Of a DNA stretch of 38,087 bases, positions 16,540 through 24,317 are shown piece after piece. Both the position numbers and the translations under genes were made by a program. The notes under the pieces are model-generated. The model was not told the origin of the DNA. It saw only the letters and a program-made list of their open reading frames with translations, and ran no database searches. The DNA comes from Flavobacteriales bacterium (GTDB lineage Bacteria; Bacteroidota; Bacteroidia; Flavobacteriales; Flavobacteriaceae). The stretch's first letter is position 1, and every line of letters starts with the position of its first letter. The stretch lies in NCBI GenBank assembly GCA_027066365.1, contig JAMONV010000043.1, positions 1 through 38,087 of the forward strand, read 5' to 3'.

Positions 16540-17068
16540 GAATGACTTCGTAAGGTTTCCAGGTAATGGAATCGCCGGGAAGATTTTTACCGGGATGAAT
16601 CATTTCGAGGCGGTAGGGTATGAAGCGGATGAGTAAATAGTTTTTCTTTTCGGGATAAAATTGTTTCCATGCTTTTCTCCAATATTTTTGTTTGCTTTTT
16701 TCATCGTCGACTAATTCGGCTTTTCCGTATAGGCTTACATATCCGGGTGCCGAAGCGTCGAAGTAGAAAAGTGTGGCGTGAGGATTGTTGTGAATTTCTT
16801 TAACTTTTCGGCTTAATCGGTTAGTGCCAAGCCAAATGACAAAATTGCTGTCCGGCGGGAAGGGTTCCATGATGCGAGCGTGTAATTCTTCTTCCTGACC
16901 ATGAGTAATGAGGGTGGCGAAATAGGCGTGATTAATTATTTCACGGGAAATTTTCAAGAGTTTTTTTTCGCGAGACGAAAAATCGTTTCCGAAGGTTTTT
17001 TCACGGGACGGTGAACATGCCGCTATCAGCAATATTCCGGCAATGCTTAATTGAAGGATATTTTTCAT
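16529..17068 (-). CDS. PPOX-fold (pyridoxamine 5'-phosphate oxidase-like) lipoprotein
   Basis: 179 residues. The N-terminus is a lipoprotein signal ending in LIAAC (Cys18), so the mature protein should be lipid-anchored outside the cytoplasm. After that comes a split-barrel flavin-binding fold: NHAYFATLITH, an ARIMEPFPPD segment, then FVIWLGTNRLSRKVKEIHNN and ATLFYFDASAPGYVSLYG, which match pyridoxamine 5'-phosphate oxidase-like general-stress proteins. Relatives are usually cytoplasmic and bind FMN, haem or F420. Its start overlaps the radC stop by four bases; it is the last gene of the YceI-mpl-radC run. Substrate unknown. Confidence 0.88.
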   Translation of the reverse strand: MKNILQLSIAGILLIAACSPSREKTFGNDFSSREKKLLKISREIINHAYFATLITHGQEEELHARIMEPFPPDSNFVIWLGTNRLSRKVKEIHNNPHATLFYFDASAPGYVSLYGKAELVDDEKSKQKYWRKAWKQFYPEKKNYLLIRFIPYRLEMIHPGKNLPGDSITWKPYEVILRK

Positions 17069-17742
17069 GGTTCGATTTTGTCGATTATGGAAAGAAAACC
17101 GGCGGAGGTGATAATGAGATGGTCGATCAAGCGAATTTGCAGGAGTTTTCCGGCGTTGTAGATTTTGCGCGTCAGGTCAATATCGGTCCGGCTGGGATGA
17201 AGGTTTCCTGAAGGATGATTGTGGGCGACAATAATTTCCGTGGCGCCGCTATTGAGCACGTTTCGCCAAAAAATCCGCAAATCCACCAGTGAAAAATCCA
17301 AGCCTCCTATACCGGCTTGTATAACGTCGATTTTTTTTCCTTTGCGCAGCAGCAGGACGCGAAATTCTTCACGGTCGAGGCCGTCGAAATAGGGTTTGAG
17401 GATGTTATAAGCGTCGTTGGCGGAATTTATTTTGATGACGGTTTCGTGGTTTTGTTGTAGGGCGCGTCTTCGGCTTAGTTCAAATGCGGCGGTGAGCACG
17501 GCCGCTTTGGCGTCGCCAATGCCTTTAAAGGATTTGAGTTTTTCGGGATTGAGTTTTTCGAGCCGGCTTAGGTCAAAGTGGATATGTTGAAGGATTTTCC
17601 CGGCCAGATCTACGGCGGAATGATCGGCGGTTCCGCTTCTCAAAAGAATGGCGAGGAGTTCGGGCAGACTTAAACTCGATGCGCCGTGCTTGAGTAATTT
17701 TTCACGCGGACGTTCGTGCTTTTTCCAGTCTTTGATTCCCAT
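17065..17742 (-). CDS. radC: RadC family protein (JAB/MPN domain)
   Basis: 225 residues, full length. An N-terminal helix-hairpin-helix-like part (LNPEKLKSFKGIGDAKA, about 64-80) precedes a JAB metalloprotease-fold domain with the zinc motif HNHPSGNLHPSRTD: His174, His176, Ser178 and Asp187 are all in place. The name comes from a DNA-repair link that was later traced to another gene; the true role is unsettled. It starts one base after the mpl stop and overlaps the PPOX lipoprotein gene by four bases. Confidence 0.95.
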   Translation of the reverse strand: MGIKDWKKHERPREKLLKHGASSLSLPELLAILLRSGTADHSAVDLAGKILQHIHFDLSRLEKLNPEKLKSFKGIGDAKAAVLTAAFELSRRRALQQNHETVIKINSANDAYNILKPYFDGLDREEFRVLLLRKGKKIDVIQAGIGGLDFSLVDLRIFWRNVLNSGATEIIVAHNHPSGNLHPSRTDIDLTRKIYNAGKLLQIRLIDHLIITSAGFLSIIDKIEP

Positions 17743-17743
17743 T

Positions 17744-19096
17744 TTATCGGTTTTTCAAATGCTCGATATCCAAGCCGCCCAAGTTACCGGAGCTCATAAG
17801 CAAGAGGACGGTGTTGTTTTTCGGTAAATCATATAAAAAACGATGGAATGTTTCGGGTGTAGTGAAAACATGCATGTCGGGGTGGTTGTAAGCTTTTCGG
17901 ATAAATTCCGGTTCGATGGGTTCGCGTTTTTTGATACGAAGTGCTTCGGGATCGTAAAAAATCACTGCGGTGTCTGCAGTTTTCATTGTGTCTTTGTATT
18001 CAGGAAGGTATTTTTTGTTAAGACTGCTATAAGTATGGAGTTCTTGCACGGCAATTAGTTTTTTATCGGGGTAGAGTTCGCGGACGGCATTAACGGAAGC
18101 GCGTACTTTGGAAGCGGCATGGGCGAAATCGCGGATGATAACGGTATTTCCGTTGTCATGGATTTTTTGTAAGCGAAGCGAAGCGCCACCGAAGGATTGA
18201 ATGGCGTTGTAAAATTGTTCGTTTGGAACACCTAAAGCGTTGGCTAATAGCCGGGCACCTTCCAGATTTTGCATATTGTGTCGGCCGAAAATTTGCAAGG
18301 GTATCTTTGTTTTATTTATACTATCGTGGAGGTAGAATTTTCCGTTTCGAATTTCGTAGGGAGGAGTGGAATAGGGTATTGTATTTAGGTTCGGGTAATT
18401 ATTCACGATTTGTTGAAGGCGCGGGTCGTTGCGGAACCAAATTAGCGCCCCCCGGGGTTCAACGGATTGGATAAAATATTCGAATTGTCGGGTGTATTTT
18501 TCCCAATTTTCGAATTTGTTGATATGGTCCAGAGCGATTCCTGTAATCAAGGCGATATGGGGTTTGTAGTGTAAAAATTTAGGGCGCGGATCCAATGGCG
18601 ACGTGGGGTATTCGTCACCTTCCAGAATCATAAGGGGTGCATCTGAGAGTTTGACCATACGGTCGAATCCTTCGAGTAGAGAGCCTACCATAAAATCTGT
18701 TTCTATGCCTGTATGTTTCAAGACATGCAACAATGCGGCGGTGGTGGTGGTTTTTCCGTGTGATCCGGCAATGACTATGCGTTTTTTGTTTTTGGCATGT
18801 TCATAGAGGAATTCGGGATAAGAGTAGATTTTGATCCCCAGTTCTTTGGCTTTTTGCAATTCGGGATTGTCGGGACGGGCGTGCATGCCGACGATGATAC
18901 CGTCCAGTTTAGGGGTGATTTTTTCGGGGAACCAACCGAATTTTGTTGGTAATAATCCTGCGGCGGCCAAGCGCGATTTGGACGGTTCGTAAATCACGTC
19001 GTCGCTTCCTGTGATTCGGTAACCTTTGTCATGAAGGGCGAGTGCCAAATTGTGCATGGCGCTTCCGCCTATGGCTATGAAATGATAGTGTTTCAT
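17744..19096 (-). CDS. mpl: UDP-N-acetylmuramate:L-alanyl-gamma-D-glutamyl-meso-diaminopimelate ligase
   Basis: 450 residues. Mpl joins recycled murein tripeptide to UDP-MurNAc, saving de novo synthesis of the peptide in the cytoplasm. It is a Mur ligase: N-terminal Rossmann-type loop HFIAIGGSAMHNLA, P-loop GSHGKTTTT (111-119), and the central-domain stretch LEGDEYPTSPLDPRPKFLHY with TGIALDHINKF, which separates Mpl from MurC. The start overlaps the YceI-like gene by four bases, and radC follows after one base. Together with MurA elsewhere in the window it marks active peptidoglycan metabolism. Confidence 0.95.
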   Translation of the reverse strand: MKHYHFIAIGGSAMHNLALALHDKGYRITGSDDVIYEPSKSRLAAAGLLPTKFGWFPEKITPKLDGIIVGMHARPDNPELQKAKELGIKIYSYPEFLYEHAKNKKRIVIAGSHGKTTTTAALLHVLKHTGIETDFMVGSLLEGFDRMVKLSDAPLMILEGDEYPTSPLDPRPKFLHYKPHIALITGIALDHINKFENWEKYTRQFEYFIQSVEPRGALIWFRNDPRLQQIVNNYPNLNTIPYSTPPYEIRNGKFYLHDSINKTKIPLQIFGRHNMQNLEGARLLANALGVPNEQFYNAIQSFGGASLRLQKIHDNGNTVIIRDFAHAASKVRASVNAVRELYPDKKLIAVQELHTYSSLNKKYLPEYKDTMKTADTAVIFYDPEALRIKKREPIEPEFIRKAYNHPDMHVFTTPETFHRFLYDLPKNNTVLLLMSSGNLGGLDIEHLKNR

Positions 19097-19785
19097 GATG
19101 ATTTGTTGTGAAAATAAATCAGGGCTTCCAAACTAACGTCCGGCCAGGTTTTGCTGATGCCGTCTTTTCCGGTGTGCTTGTCTTCACATGCGGTATGCAG
19201 AAAATAAAAGGGTTCGGCCGCTTTGAAATCTTCAATTAAATCGATTTTGGATTTGGCTTTTAAAATGTTTTCGTTAATGATATAGCGAAAGCCGGCTATT
19301 TTTTCATGGTTGTTTAAACGTAGTGCCACTTTGATGAGGGCGTTATCGGGTTCTATGGCGGCTATGCGTCCTTCGATTCGATTGGTTTCCATCATTTTGC
19401 CGAACAGGTATTCGATGATGGTTTTGTTACGTCCGGGATTACCGGTATCCAAGGATTTTACATTGATTGTGAAACTTGCACCTTGAAGGGTTTTTTCGGG
19501 CGTTTTCGCTTCTTTCAAATTTTTCCATGTGACTTTGTTAAAGGTTCCGGGGACGCCGGTTTTGTTGGTATATTTGAATCCCATCCATTTGATTCTGATG
19601 GAGTCGATGATGTAGGTTAAATTTGTCGCTTGGGCATGAGTATTTTTGGCTGCGGTTGTTTTTTCTTCCGATACAGGGATGTTGCGGATCGATGAGTTTT
19701 TTTCTTTTGGATTTCGGGAATTTCCTGAGCAAGCATTGAATAACAGCAGGCTAAGTAAAACGTGGATAATAATAAGTTTTCTCAT
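19093..19785 (-). CDS. YceI-like lipoprotein
   Basis: 230 residues from the ATG at 19785. An upstream in-frame start at 19806 would fall inside the promoter element and is rejected. The N-terminus has a lipoprotein signal (LLLFNAC, Cys19), then a polar linker. The domain (about 60-230) resembles the YceI lipocalin-like barrel that binds polyisoprenoids: IRIKWMGFKYTNKTGVPGTF and FTINVKSLDTGNPGRNKT. The end, WPDVSLEALIYF, is a terminal strand. First gene of a four-gene operon with mpl, radC and the PPOX lipoprotein; the stop overlaps mpl by four bases. A role as a carrier of a lipid or isoprenoid in the envelope is an inference from the family. Confidence 0.82.
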   Translation of the reverse strand: MRKLIIIHVLLSLLLFNACSGNSRNPKEKNSSIRNIPVSEEKTTAAKNTHAQATNLTYIIDSIRIKWMGFKYTNKTGVPGTFNKVTWKNLKEAKTPEKTLQGASFTINVKSLDTGNPGRNKTIIEYLFGKMMETNRIEGRIAAIEPDNALIKVALRLNNHEKIAGFRYIINENILKAKSKIDLIEDFKAAEPFYFLHTACEDKHTGKDGISKTWPDVSLEALIYFHNKSS

Positions 19786-19803
19786 GGATGATTTGCATTT
19801 GCA

Positions 19804-19834
19804 CAAAGTTAACGGAAAGGCTTTTGATTTGCAA
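19804..19834 (-). promoter_or_regulatory. promoter of the YceI-mpl-radC-PPOX operon
   Basis: On the minus strand TTG (19834-19832), a 20-base spacer and a perfect TAACTTTG (19811-19804) lead to the ATG at 19785. The -33 region overlaps that of the divergent glycosyltransferase promoter. Confidence 0.7.
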
Positions 19835-19857
19835 GAGTGATGAATTTTGTATCTTCG
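19829..19857 (+). promoter_or_regulatory. promoter of the glycosyltransferase gene
   Basis: TTG (19829-19831), an 18-base spacer and TATCTTCG (19850-19857), one base off the TAnnTTTG consensus. It supports the ATG at 19879 as the start in preference to the in-frame GTG at 19837, which lies inside the promoter. Confidence 0.55.
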
Positions 19858-19878
19858 CTGGAAATAAATTCAGATGGC

Positions 19879-20610
19879 ATGGGTTCTGTTTCGGTCAGAA
19901 AATTGTCCGTATTAATTCCGGCTTATAATGAGGCGGCGACCATTCATTCGATTTTGGATAAAATCAGGGAGGTGAAATTGATTGACGGTATTGAGAAGGA
20001 AATCATCATTGTGGATGATCATTCTACCGATGATACCGTGGGAGCGGTAAAACGTTACATGGAAGCTCATCCGGAGTTGGATATCAAATTTTTCAGGCAG
20101 GAGAAAAATATGGGAAAAGGGGCGGCATTGCACCGTGCCATTCGGGAGGCGACAGGGGATTTTGCTATTGTTCAGGATGCGGATTTGGAATATGATCCGC
20201 GTGAATATAATGTTTTACTCAAGCCGGTAGTGGAAGGTTTTGCCGATGTGGTTTACGGTTCGCGTTTTATGGGAGGCAATCCGCACCGGATTTTATTTTT
20301 TTGGCATAGTATCGGGAATAAATTTTTGACTTTTTTGTCCAATATGTTTACCAATTTGAATTTAACCGACATGGAAACGTGCTATAAGTTGATTAAATTG
20401 GATATTTTAAAGTCATTGGAATTAAAGGAGAAGCGTTTCGGTTTTGAGCCGGAAGTGACCGCGAAATTAAGCCGTGTTCCCGGAATTCGTATCTATGAAG
20501 TGGGTATTTCTTATTACGGACGAACTTATGCCGAAGGAAAAAAAATCAATTGGAAAGACGGTTTCAGGGCGATTTACGTGATTTTAAAATACGGAATTTT
20601 CGTTCGATAA
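19879..20610 (+). CDS. glycosyltransferase family 2, dolichol-phosphate-mannose-synthase-like
   Basis: 243 residues from the ATG at 19879. A cytoplasmic GT-A fold enzyme that moves a sugar from a nucleotide sugar, most likely to a polyprenyl phosphate. Visible motifs: [13 protein letters not shown] (nucleotide binding), [25 protein letters not shown], and the metal-binding [10 protein letters not shown] with Asp100 and Asp102. The [14 protein letters not shown] stretch near residue 190 is typical of DPM1-like members. There are no C-terminal membrane helices, so it is the soluble, short form. It is divergent from the lipoprotein operon and convergent with the EEP gene. Confidence 0.9.
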   Translation: MGSVSVRKLSVLIPAYNEAATIHSILDKIREVKLIDGIEKEIIIVDDHSTDDTVGAVKRYMEAHPELDIKFFRQEKNMGKGAALHRAIREATGDFAIVQDADLEYDPREYNVLLKPVVEGFADVVYGSRFMGGNPHRILFFWHSIGNKFLTFLSNMFTNLNLTDMETCYKLIKLDILKSLELKEKRFGFEPEVTAKLSRVPGIRIYEVGISYYGRTYAEGKKINWKDGFRAIYVILKYGIFVR

Positions 20611-20646
20611 AGGCGTTGATTACCGGTTTTTTTAAGGGAATAAATT

Positions 20647-21570
20647 TTATAGCCGGTATAGAACATAGACGGGGAAGTGGTCGCTATATCCGCCATTGTA
20701 TCGTTTTCCTTTGAAGGTTCGGAAAGGAAAACCTTTTTCGATTCCGCGATAAACTTTGAGCCAGAACGGTTTATAGATTTTTTGCCGGGAGATTTTTTTT
20801 TGGAGGCCGGGTGAAATGATTATTTGATCGAAAAGTTGCCATTTCCGGTGATGAATTAATGTGCCGTGGCGTTTGATTTGGAGTTTGGCCGCCAAGTTGA
20901 TAAGGCCTTCTCGAGTTAATAATTGAACGGATTCGAATTCGGGGTCGGCATTGAAATCGCCCATAATGAGGATACGATTCGAGGGGTTTTCGAAGCGAAT
21001 TTGACGGATTAATTCGAGAAGTTGCCGGGCGGCTTGCATACGCTTCGGATGGGATTGTTTGAAACCTTCGCGTCTTGACGGCCAATGCACGATAACCACA
21101 TTCAAGGTTTGGCCTTTGATTCGAAGTTTTACGTGGAGAAAATCTCGCGTGGGTATGGATTCGCCTAATTTTCCGGTGAGGTAAACGGGAACGGGACGGG
21201 CTTTCAATATTTCGACAAATTGCGGCCGGTAGAGCAATGCCGTATCGATACCGCGGCGATCGGGGGAGTCGAAGTGGATAAAGCGATACCCGAAGCGTTT
21301 GATTGTTCGGTGCTTGATCAAGTCGTTAAGGACGCTTTTGTTTTCGATTTCCGCCAGTCCTACAATTACCGGTGGATTGGTTTTTTCTTTGGAGCCTATC
21401 CGGGCGATGACACGGGCGATTTTTCGGGTTTTATTAAAGTAGCGTTTTAAAGTCCAATGGAAAACACCGCCGGGTGTATAGAAATCGTCTTGGGTGAACG
21501 GGTCGTCCCGGGTATCGAAGAAATTTTCGGTATTGTAGAAGGCTATGGAAAAAAGTGATCGGTCATACAT
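20647..21570 (-). CDS. endonuclease/exonuclease/phosphatase (EEP) family protein
   Basis: 307 residues. A metal-dependent phosphoesterase of the DNase I / exonuclease III / phosphatase fold. The active-site pieces are all there: FYNTENFFD near the start, the metal ligand in GLAEIEN (Glu74), VHW (His162), GDFNADPE (Asp205, Asn207) and the C-terminal YSDHFPVYV (His298). There is no signal peptide on this start. The gene begins inside the end of the kinase/DUF4301 gene (eight-base overlap), so the two are made together. Substrate (nucleic acid, lipid or sugar phosphate) cannot be told from sequence. Confidence 0.9.
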   Translation of the reverse strand: MYDRSLFSIAFYNTENFFDTRDDPFTQDDFYTPGGVFHWTLKRYFNKTRKIARVIARIGSKEKTNPPVIVGLAEIENKSVLNDLIKHRTIKRFGYRFIHFDSPDRRGIDTALLYRPQFVEILKARPVPVYLTGKLGESIPTRDFLHVKLRIKGQTLNVVIVHWPSRREGFKQSHPKRMQAARQLLELIRQIRFENPSNRILIMGDFNADPEFESVQLLTREGLINLAAKLQIKRHGTLIHHRKWQLFDQIIISPGLQKKISRQKIYKPFWLKVYRGIEKGFPFRTFKGKRYNGGYSDHFPVYVLYRL

Positions 21571-23653
21571 GGGGAGGCCGGGTTAAATCGTAAAATTCTT
21601 TAACCGGGCTGAAGACGCTTTGAGGTACTTCCACAAAGCGGGTAATCCAATGATACATGGCGCCGTTCCACAATCCGGGGTGTTCATAAATTCGGACGGG
21701 TTTTCCGCGATGGGTTTTTGCGGAAACGAAACCGGTTCCGGGGCGGATAAAACGCTTCAAGTCAAAGGTTTTTCCTTTATAATCTTTCGGGAAGAGCACC
21801 ATGAAAACGGGATTGAAATGGGTGGATTTTTCCAAGGCGTCGCGTTGATAGGGATCGTTGGTGTCGATTTGACTTTTTTCTACGATTTGGAGGCTCAAGT
21901 GTCCTTCGGAATCGTATGCCCAGAAGGGTCCGCCGCCGGGTGCACCGGTGTTAGGCACCATACCGGCTATGCGAACGGGGCGATTGAGTTTGTAAATCAA
22001 ATATTTGCGTTTATGTGAGGCGGGTAGGCGTTCAAAGCCTTCGATGAATGAGAGTTTGAGATCATTACGGGCAAAATTTATGATACGGTTCAATTTTTCG
22101 CCGGTGGGTTTGAGATTTTCCAGTTCCCAAAGATGTGCGTGGATATTTTGCACGGTTTCCATTAGGATGCCCGTTAGGATTTTCCAATAATCGTAGGTGT
22201 CGTGCTTATATTCGTCTTTTTGGACATTATCGATATTTTTTATCCAGAGGATATCGGCATGAGTTTTTTCCAAATTTTCCAGCAGTGCCCCGTGTCCGCC
22301 GGGCCTGAAAATCAATGTTCCTTCGTCATTGCGAAGGGGTAATCCTTTTTCGTCCAGCATAAAGGTATCGGTTCGTGGCATTTGGTAAGAAAAAGTAATA
22401 TCCGTGTAGGAAGCATAAGGGGAAGCATGCATTATGCGCTCGAAATCTTTTTCTTTTTCGGGGTTGACGGTAAAATGCACTTTCGGTTTTTTTTCGAGGT
22501 TGCCGGATAGATAGCGCGCTTCCACCAAATGTTCTTCAAAGGCGGTTCGATTTTCTTCGTGATAGGCATGGAAGGGTATCAATGCTTTTGGATAGTGGGC
22601 TAGTCCGTAGTGTTTTTTTTCAATCATCGTTTTCACCAAGCATTTCATTTGTTTGCCGTGATTTGAATTTTCAAATCCCGGACAAGTTTTTTGGGCTGCT
22701 TCAATCCATTGTGGGTAGAAGGCAAGCAAGTCAAGAGCGTCTTGATTTTGGAGGCATTTATCGAGTTGGTAGGTTTTCAGGACGGATTCCCAGCTTTTTT
22801 CGGGATTTTCGGTTATGGCGTTGTATGCCGTGTAGCAGTCTTTAAACATACGTGTGGCGGCACCTGAAGCGGGAACGAATTTGGCCATTTTATAATTATG
22901 ATGTTTGGATTCGAAGATTTCGCGGTAATGTTGTTTTTGTGTACCGGATAATACTTCGATTCCGTCGCCGGGTGTGGCGGGACGATCGACGGGTTGCCAC
23001 AGGTTTCCTTTTTTCAGGTAAGCCAATTGTTCGGCGGCTTCTTCCAAGGAGATTTGGCGTTGATTGAAAGTTTGAATGTCAATAGGTTTAAATGCAGGGT
23101 TTTGCAAGAGAAAATCGATGATTCGACTAGCGGTTTGCAAGCGTTTTTCATGATTTCCGCTCAAAATGACATAAGGTATTTTTCGTTTGTCTAAGGCTTG
23201 TTTGAACAAATTAAGCATTTTTTCGCGCTCATTCGGTTTGTCACGTAAATCGTCTTTTTCCCAGGGGACGTCTATGTTCGTAAGAAAATAGAAATCATAA
23301 TGGCGTTCGTTATTGATTTGTTTGAGCCAATCTTCAACATAACCGTAATAGGCCAGGGAATAAACTTCGGTTTGCAGCGGGTTGGTATCAAAGAAAACGA
23401 CGTCTTTTGCCTTTTGTATTGCTTCGTTTTCCGAGTTTATTTGGCCTTCTACAATGATTTTGAGGTCTTCGGGTTCGCAGGTTTTATGCTCGGCATCCCA
23501 TTTTTTTTGTAAATAATTTCTGGCGAATTCCGGTGCGAAAGCGGTTTTGTATTTTTCGCTTAATGCCCGGGCGAGTGTTGATTTTCCGGTGCTTTCGGGG
23601 CCGAATAAAACGATTTTCAGGGGTCGCTTCTCGTCAGGTTGTTTTATTTTCAT
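21563..23653 (-). CDS. fusion of a NadR-type ATP-binding kinase domain and DUF4301
   Basis: 696 residues, two domains. Residues 1 to about 185 are a P-loop kinase like the nicotinamide-riboside-kinase half of NadR: KIVLFGPESTGKST (P-loop at 18-26), FAPEFARNYL, and VVFFDTNPLQTEVYS. Residues about 195-696 are DUF4301. By eye this part has a sugar-nucleotidyltransferase look: PASGAATRMFK (261-271) recalls the pyrophosphorylase nucleotide loop, KALIPFH (356-362) follows, and RPGGHGALLENL (450-461) with KNIDNVQ (472-478) recalls the UDPGP-family PGGNG and DN segments. No NMN adenylyltransferase domain is present. It is expressed with the overlapping EEP gene. The kinase and DUF4301 calls are firm; the pyrophosphorylase idea is inference. 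Confidence 0.88.
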   Translation of the reverse strand: MKIKQPDEKRPLKIVLFGPESTGKSTLARALSEKYKTAFAPEFARNYLQKKWDAEHKTCEPEDLKIIVEGQINSENEAIQKAKDVVFFDTNPLQTEVYSLAYYGYVEDWLKQINNERHYDFYFLTNIDVPWEKDDLRDKPNEREKMLNLFKQALDKRKIPYVILSGNHEKRLQTASRIIDFLLQNPAFKPIDIQTFNQRQISLEEAAEQLAYLKKGNLWQPVDRPATPGDGIEVLSGTQKQHYREIFESKHHNYKMAKFVPASGAATRMFKDCYTAYNAITENPEKSWESVLKTYQLDKCLQNQDALDLLAFYPQWIEAAQKTCPGFENSNHGKQMKCLVKTMIEKKHYGLAHYPKALIPFHAYHEENRTAFEEHLVEARYLSGNLEKKPKVHFTVNPEKEKDFERIMHASPYASYTDITFSYQMPRTDTFMLDEKGLPLRNDEGTLIFRPGGHGALLENLEKTHADILWIKNIDNVQKDEYKHDTYDYWKILTGILMETVQNIHAHLWELENLKPTGEKLNRIINFARNDLKLSFIEGFERLPASHKRKYLIYKLNRPVRIAGMVPNTGAPGGGPFWAYDSEGHLSLQIVEKSQIDTNDPYQRDALEKSTHFNPVFMVLFPKDYKGKTFDLKRFIRPGTGFVSAKTHRGKPVRIYEHPGLWNGAMYHWITRFVEVPQSVFSPVKEFYDLTRPPHV

Positions 23654-23675
23654 GTTTGATAATTCTTCAAGTCAA

Positions 23676-23706
23676 CAAATTTAAGCACATTGCCGGGTTT
23701 TGGCAA
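23676..23706 (-). promoter_or_regulatory. promoter of the kinase/DUF4301-EEP operon
   Basis: On the minus strand TTG (23706-23704), a 20-base spacer and TAAATTTG (23683-23676) match the Bacteroidota consensus exactly. The start codon at 23653 follows 22 bases later. Confidence 0.7.
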
Positions 23707-24283
23707 AATTAATTTGTTTTATCCGGTTGTTCGTTTTTGTCTTTTGTTTTGAATTTGAACGGAACGACTGGTTCTATCTTCAGTGAAAGGTTTTTAAAAT
23801 TCGTAGGTGTTTGGTTATCATGAAGGAATAAATGTTTTTTTGATTAACTTATGAATTTACCCGGTGATTTATAATATTTTCTTGAATTTCAAGTCTTCCG
23901 GCCGGTGTTCCAGTTTGTTTAGTTTTTTTGTGATATATGAAGCAAATTGGTAAAAGCTTTTTTGGATAGGCCTGAAGACCGGCGAATGTTTTTTATGTGT
24001 TTTTTATAAGATTAGGTGCTTTTTGGATTTCGTATATATCTCTTCTGAATTCACCGGACGAACCGATTAGCAGGTCTGTTATTTCTTTGAGGCAGAATAA
24101 TTTATCCGTGTTTTTTGTTGTGGTATTTTATGTTGAGTTTGCCGTTTTTTTTCGGATTTTAATTGTTGATAGTTAATTTTCCCGTCAAATATAAATGAAT
24201 CTATAGATTTATTAAAATAAGATTATTTGTTTGAGGTTTCGTTCCGGTGTTTATTGGAAAAATAAGAATGCATTTAAGGTGGT
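23707..24283. other. intergenic region without a gene
   Basis: About 580 bases between the kinase/DUF4301 promoter and the end of tamB. It is T-rich on the plus strand, has no frame with the codon habits of its neighbours, and shows no tRNA or strong hairpin. I could not find a terminator for tamB beyond T/A-rich runs. Confidence 0.6.
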
Positions 24284-24317
24284 ATTTATTCGGTTTTAAT
24301 ATTTATTCGGTTTTAAT
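24284..24317. repeat. 17-base tandem duplication at the tamB stop
   Basis: ATTTATTCGGTTTTAAT occurs twice in direct contact (24284-24300 and 24301-24317). The second copy encodes the last residues of TamB and its stop; the first would encode the same end again. It looks like a recent slippage duplication and does not change the protein. Confidence 0.9.
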
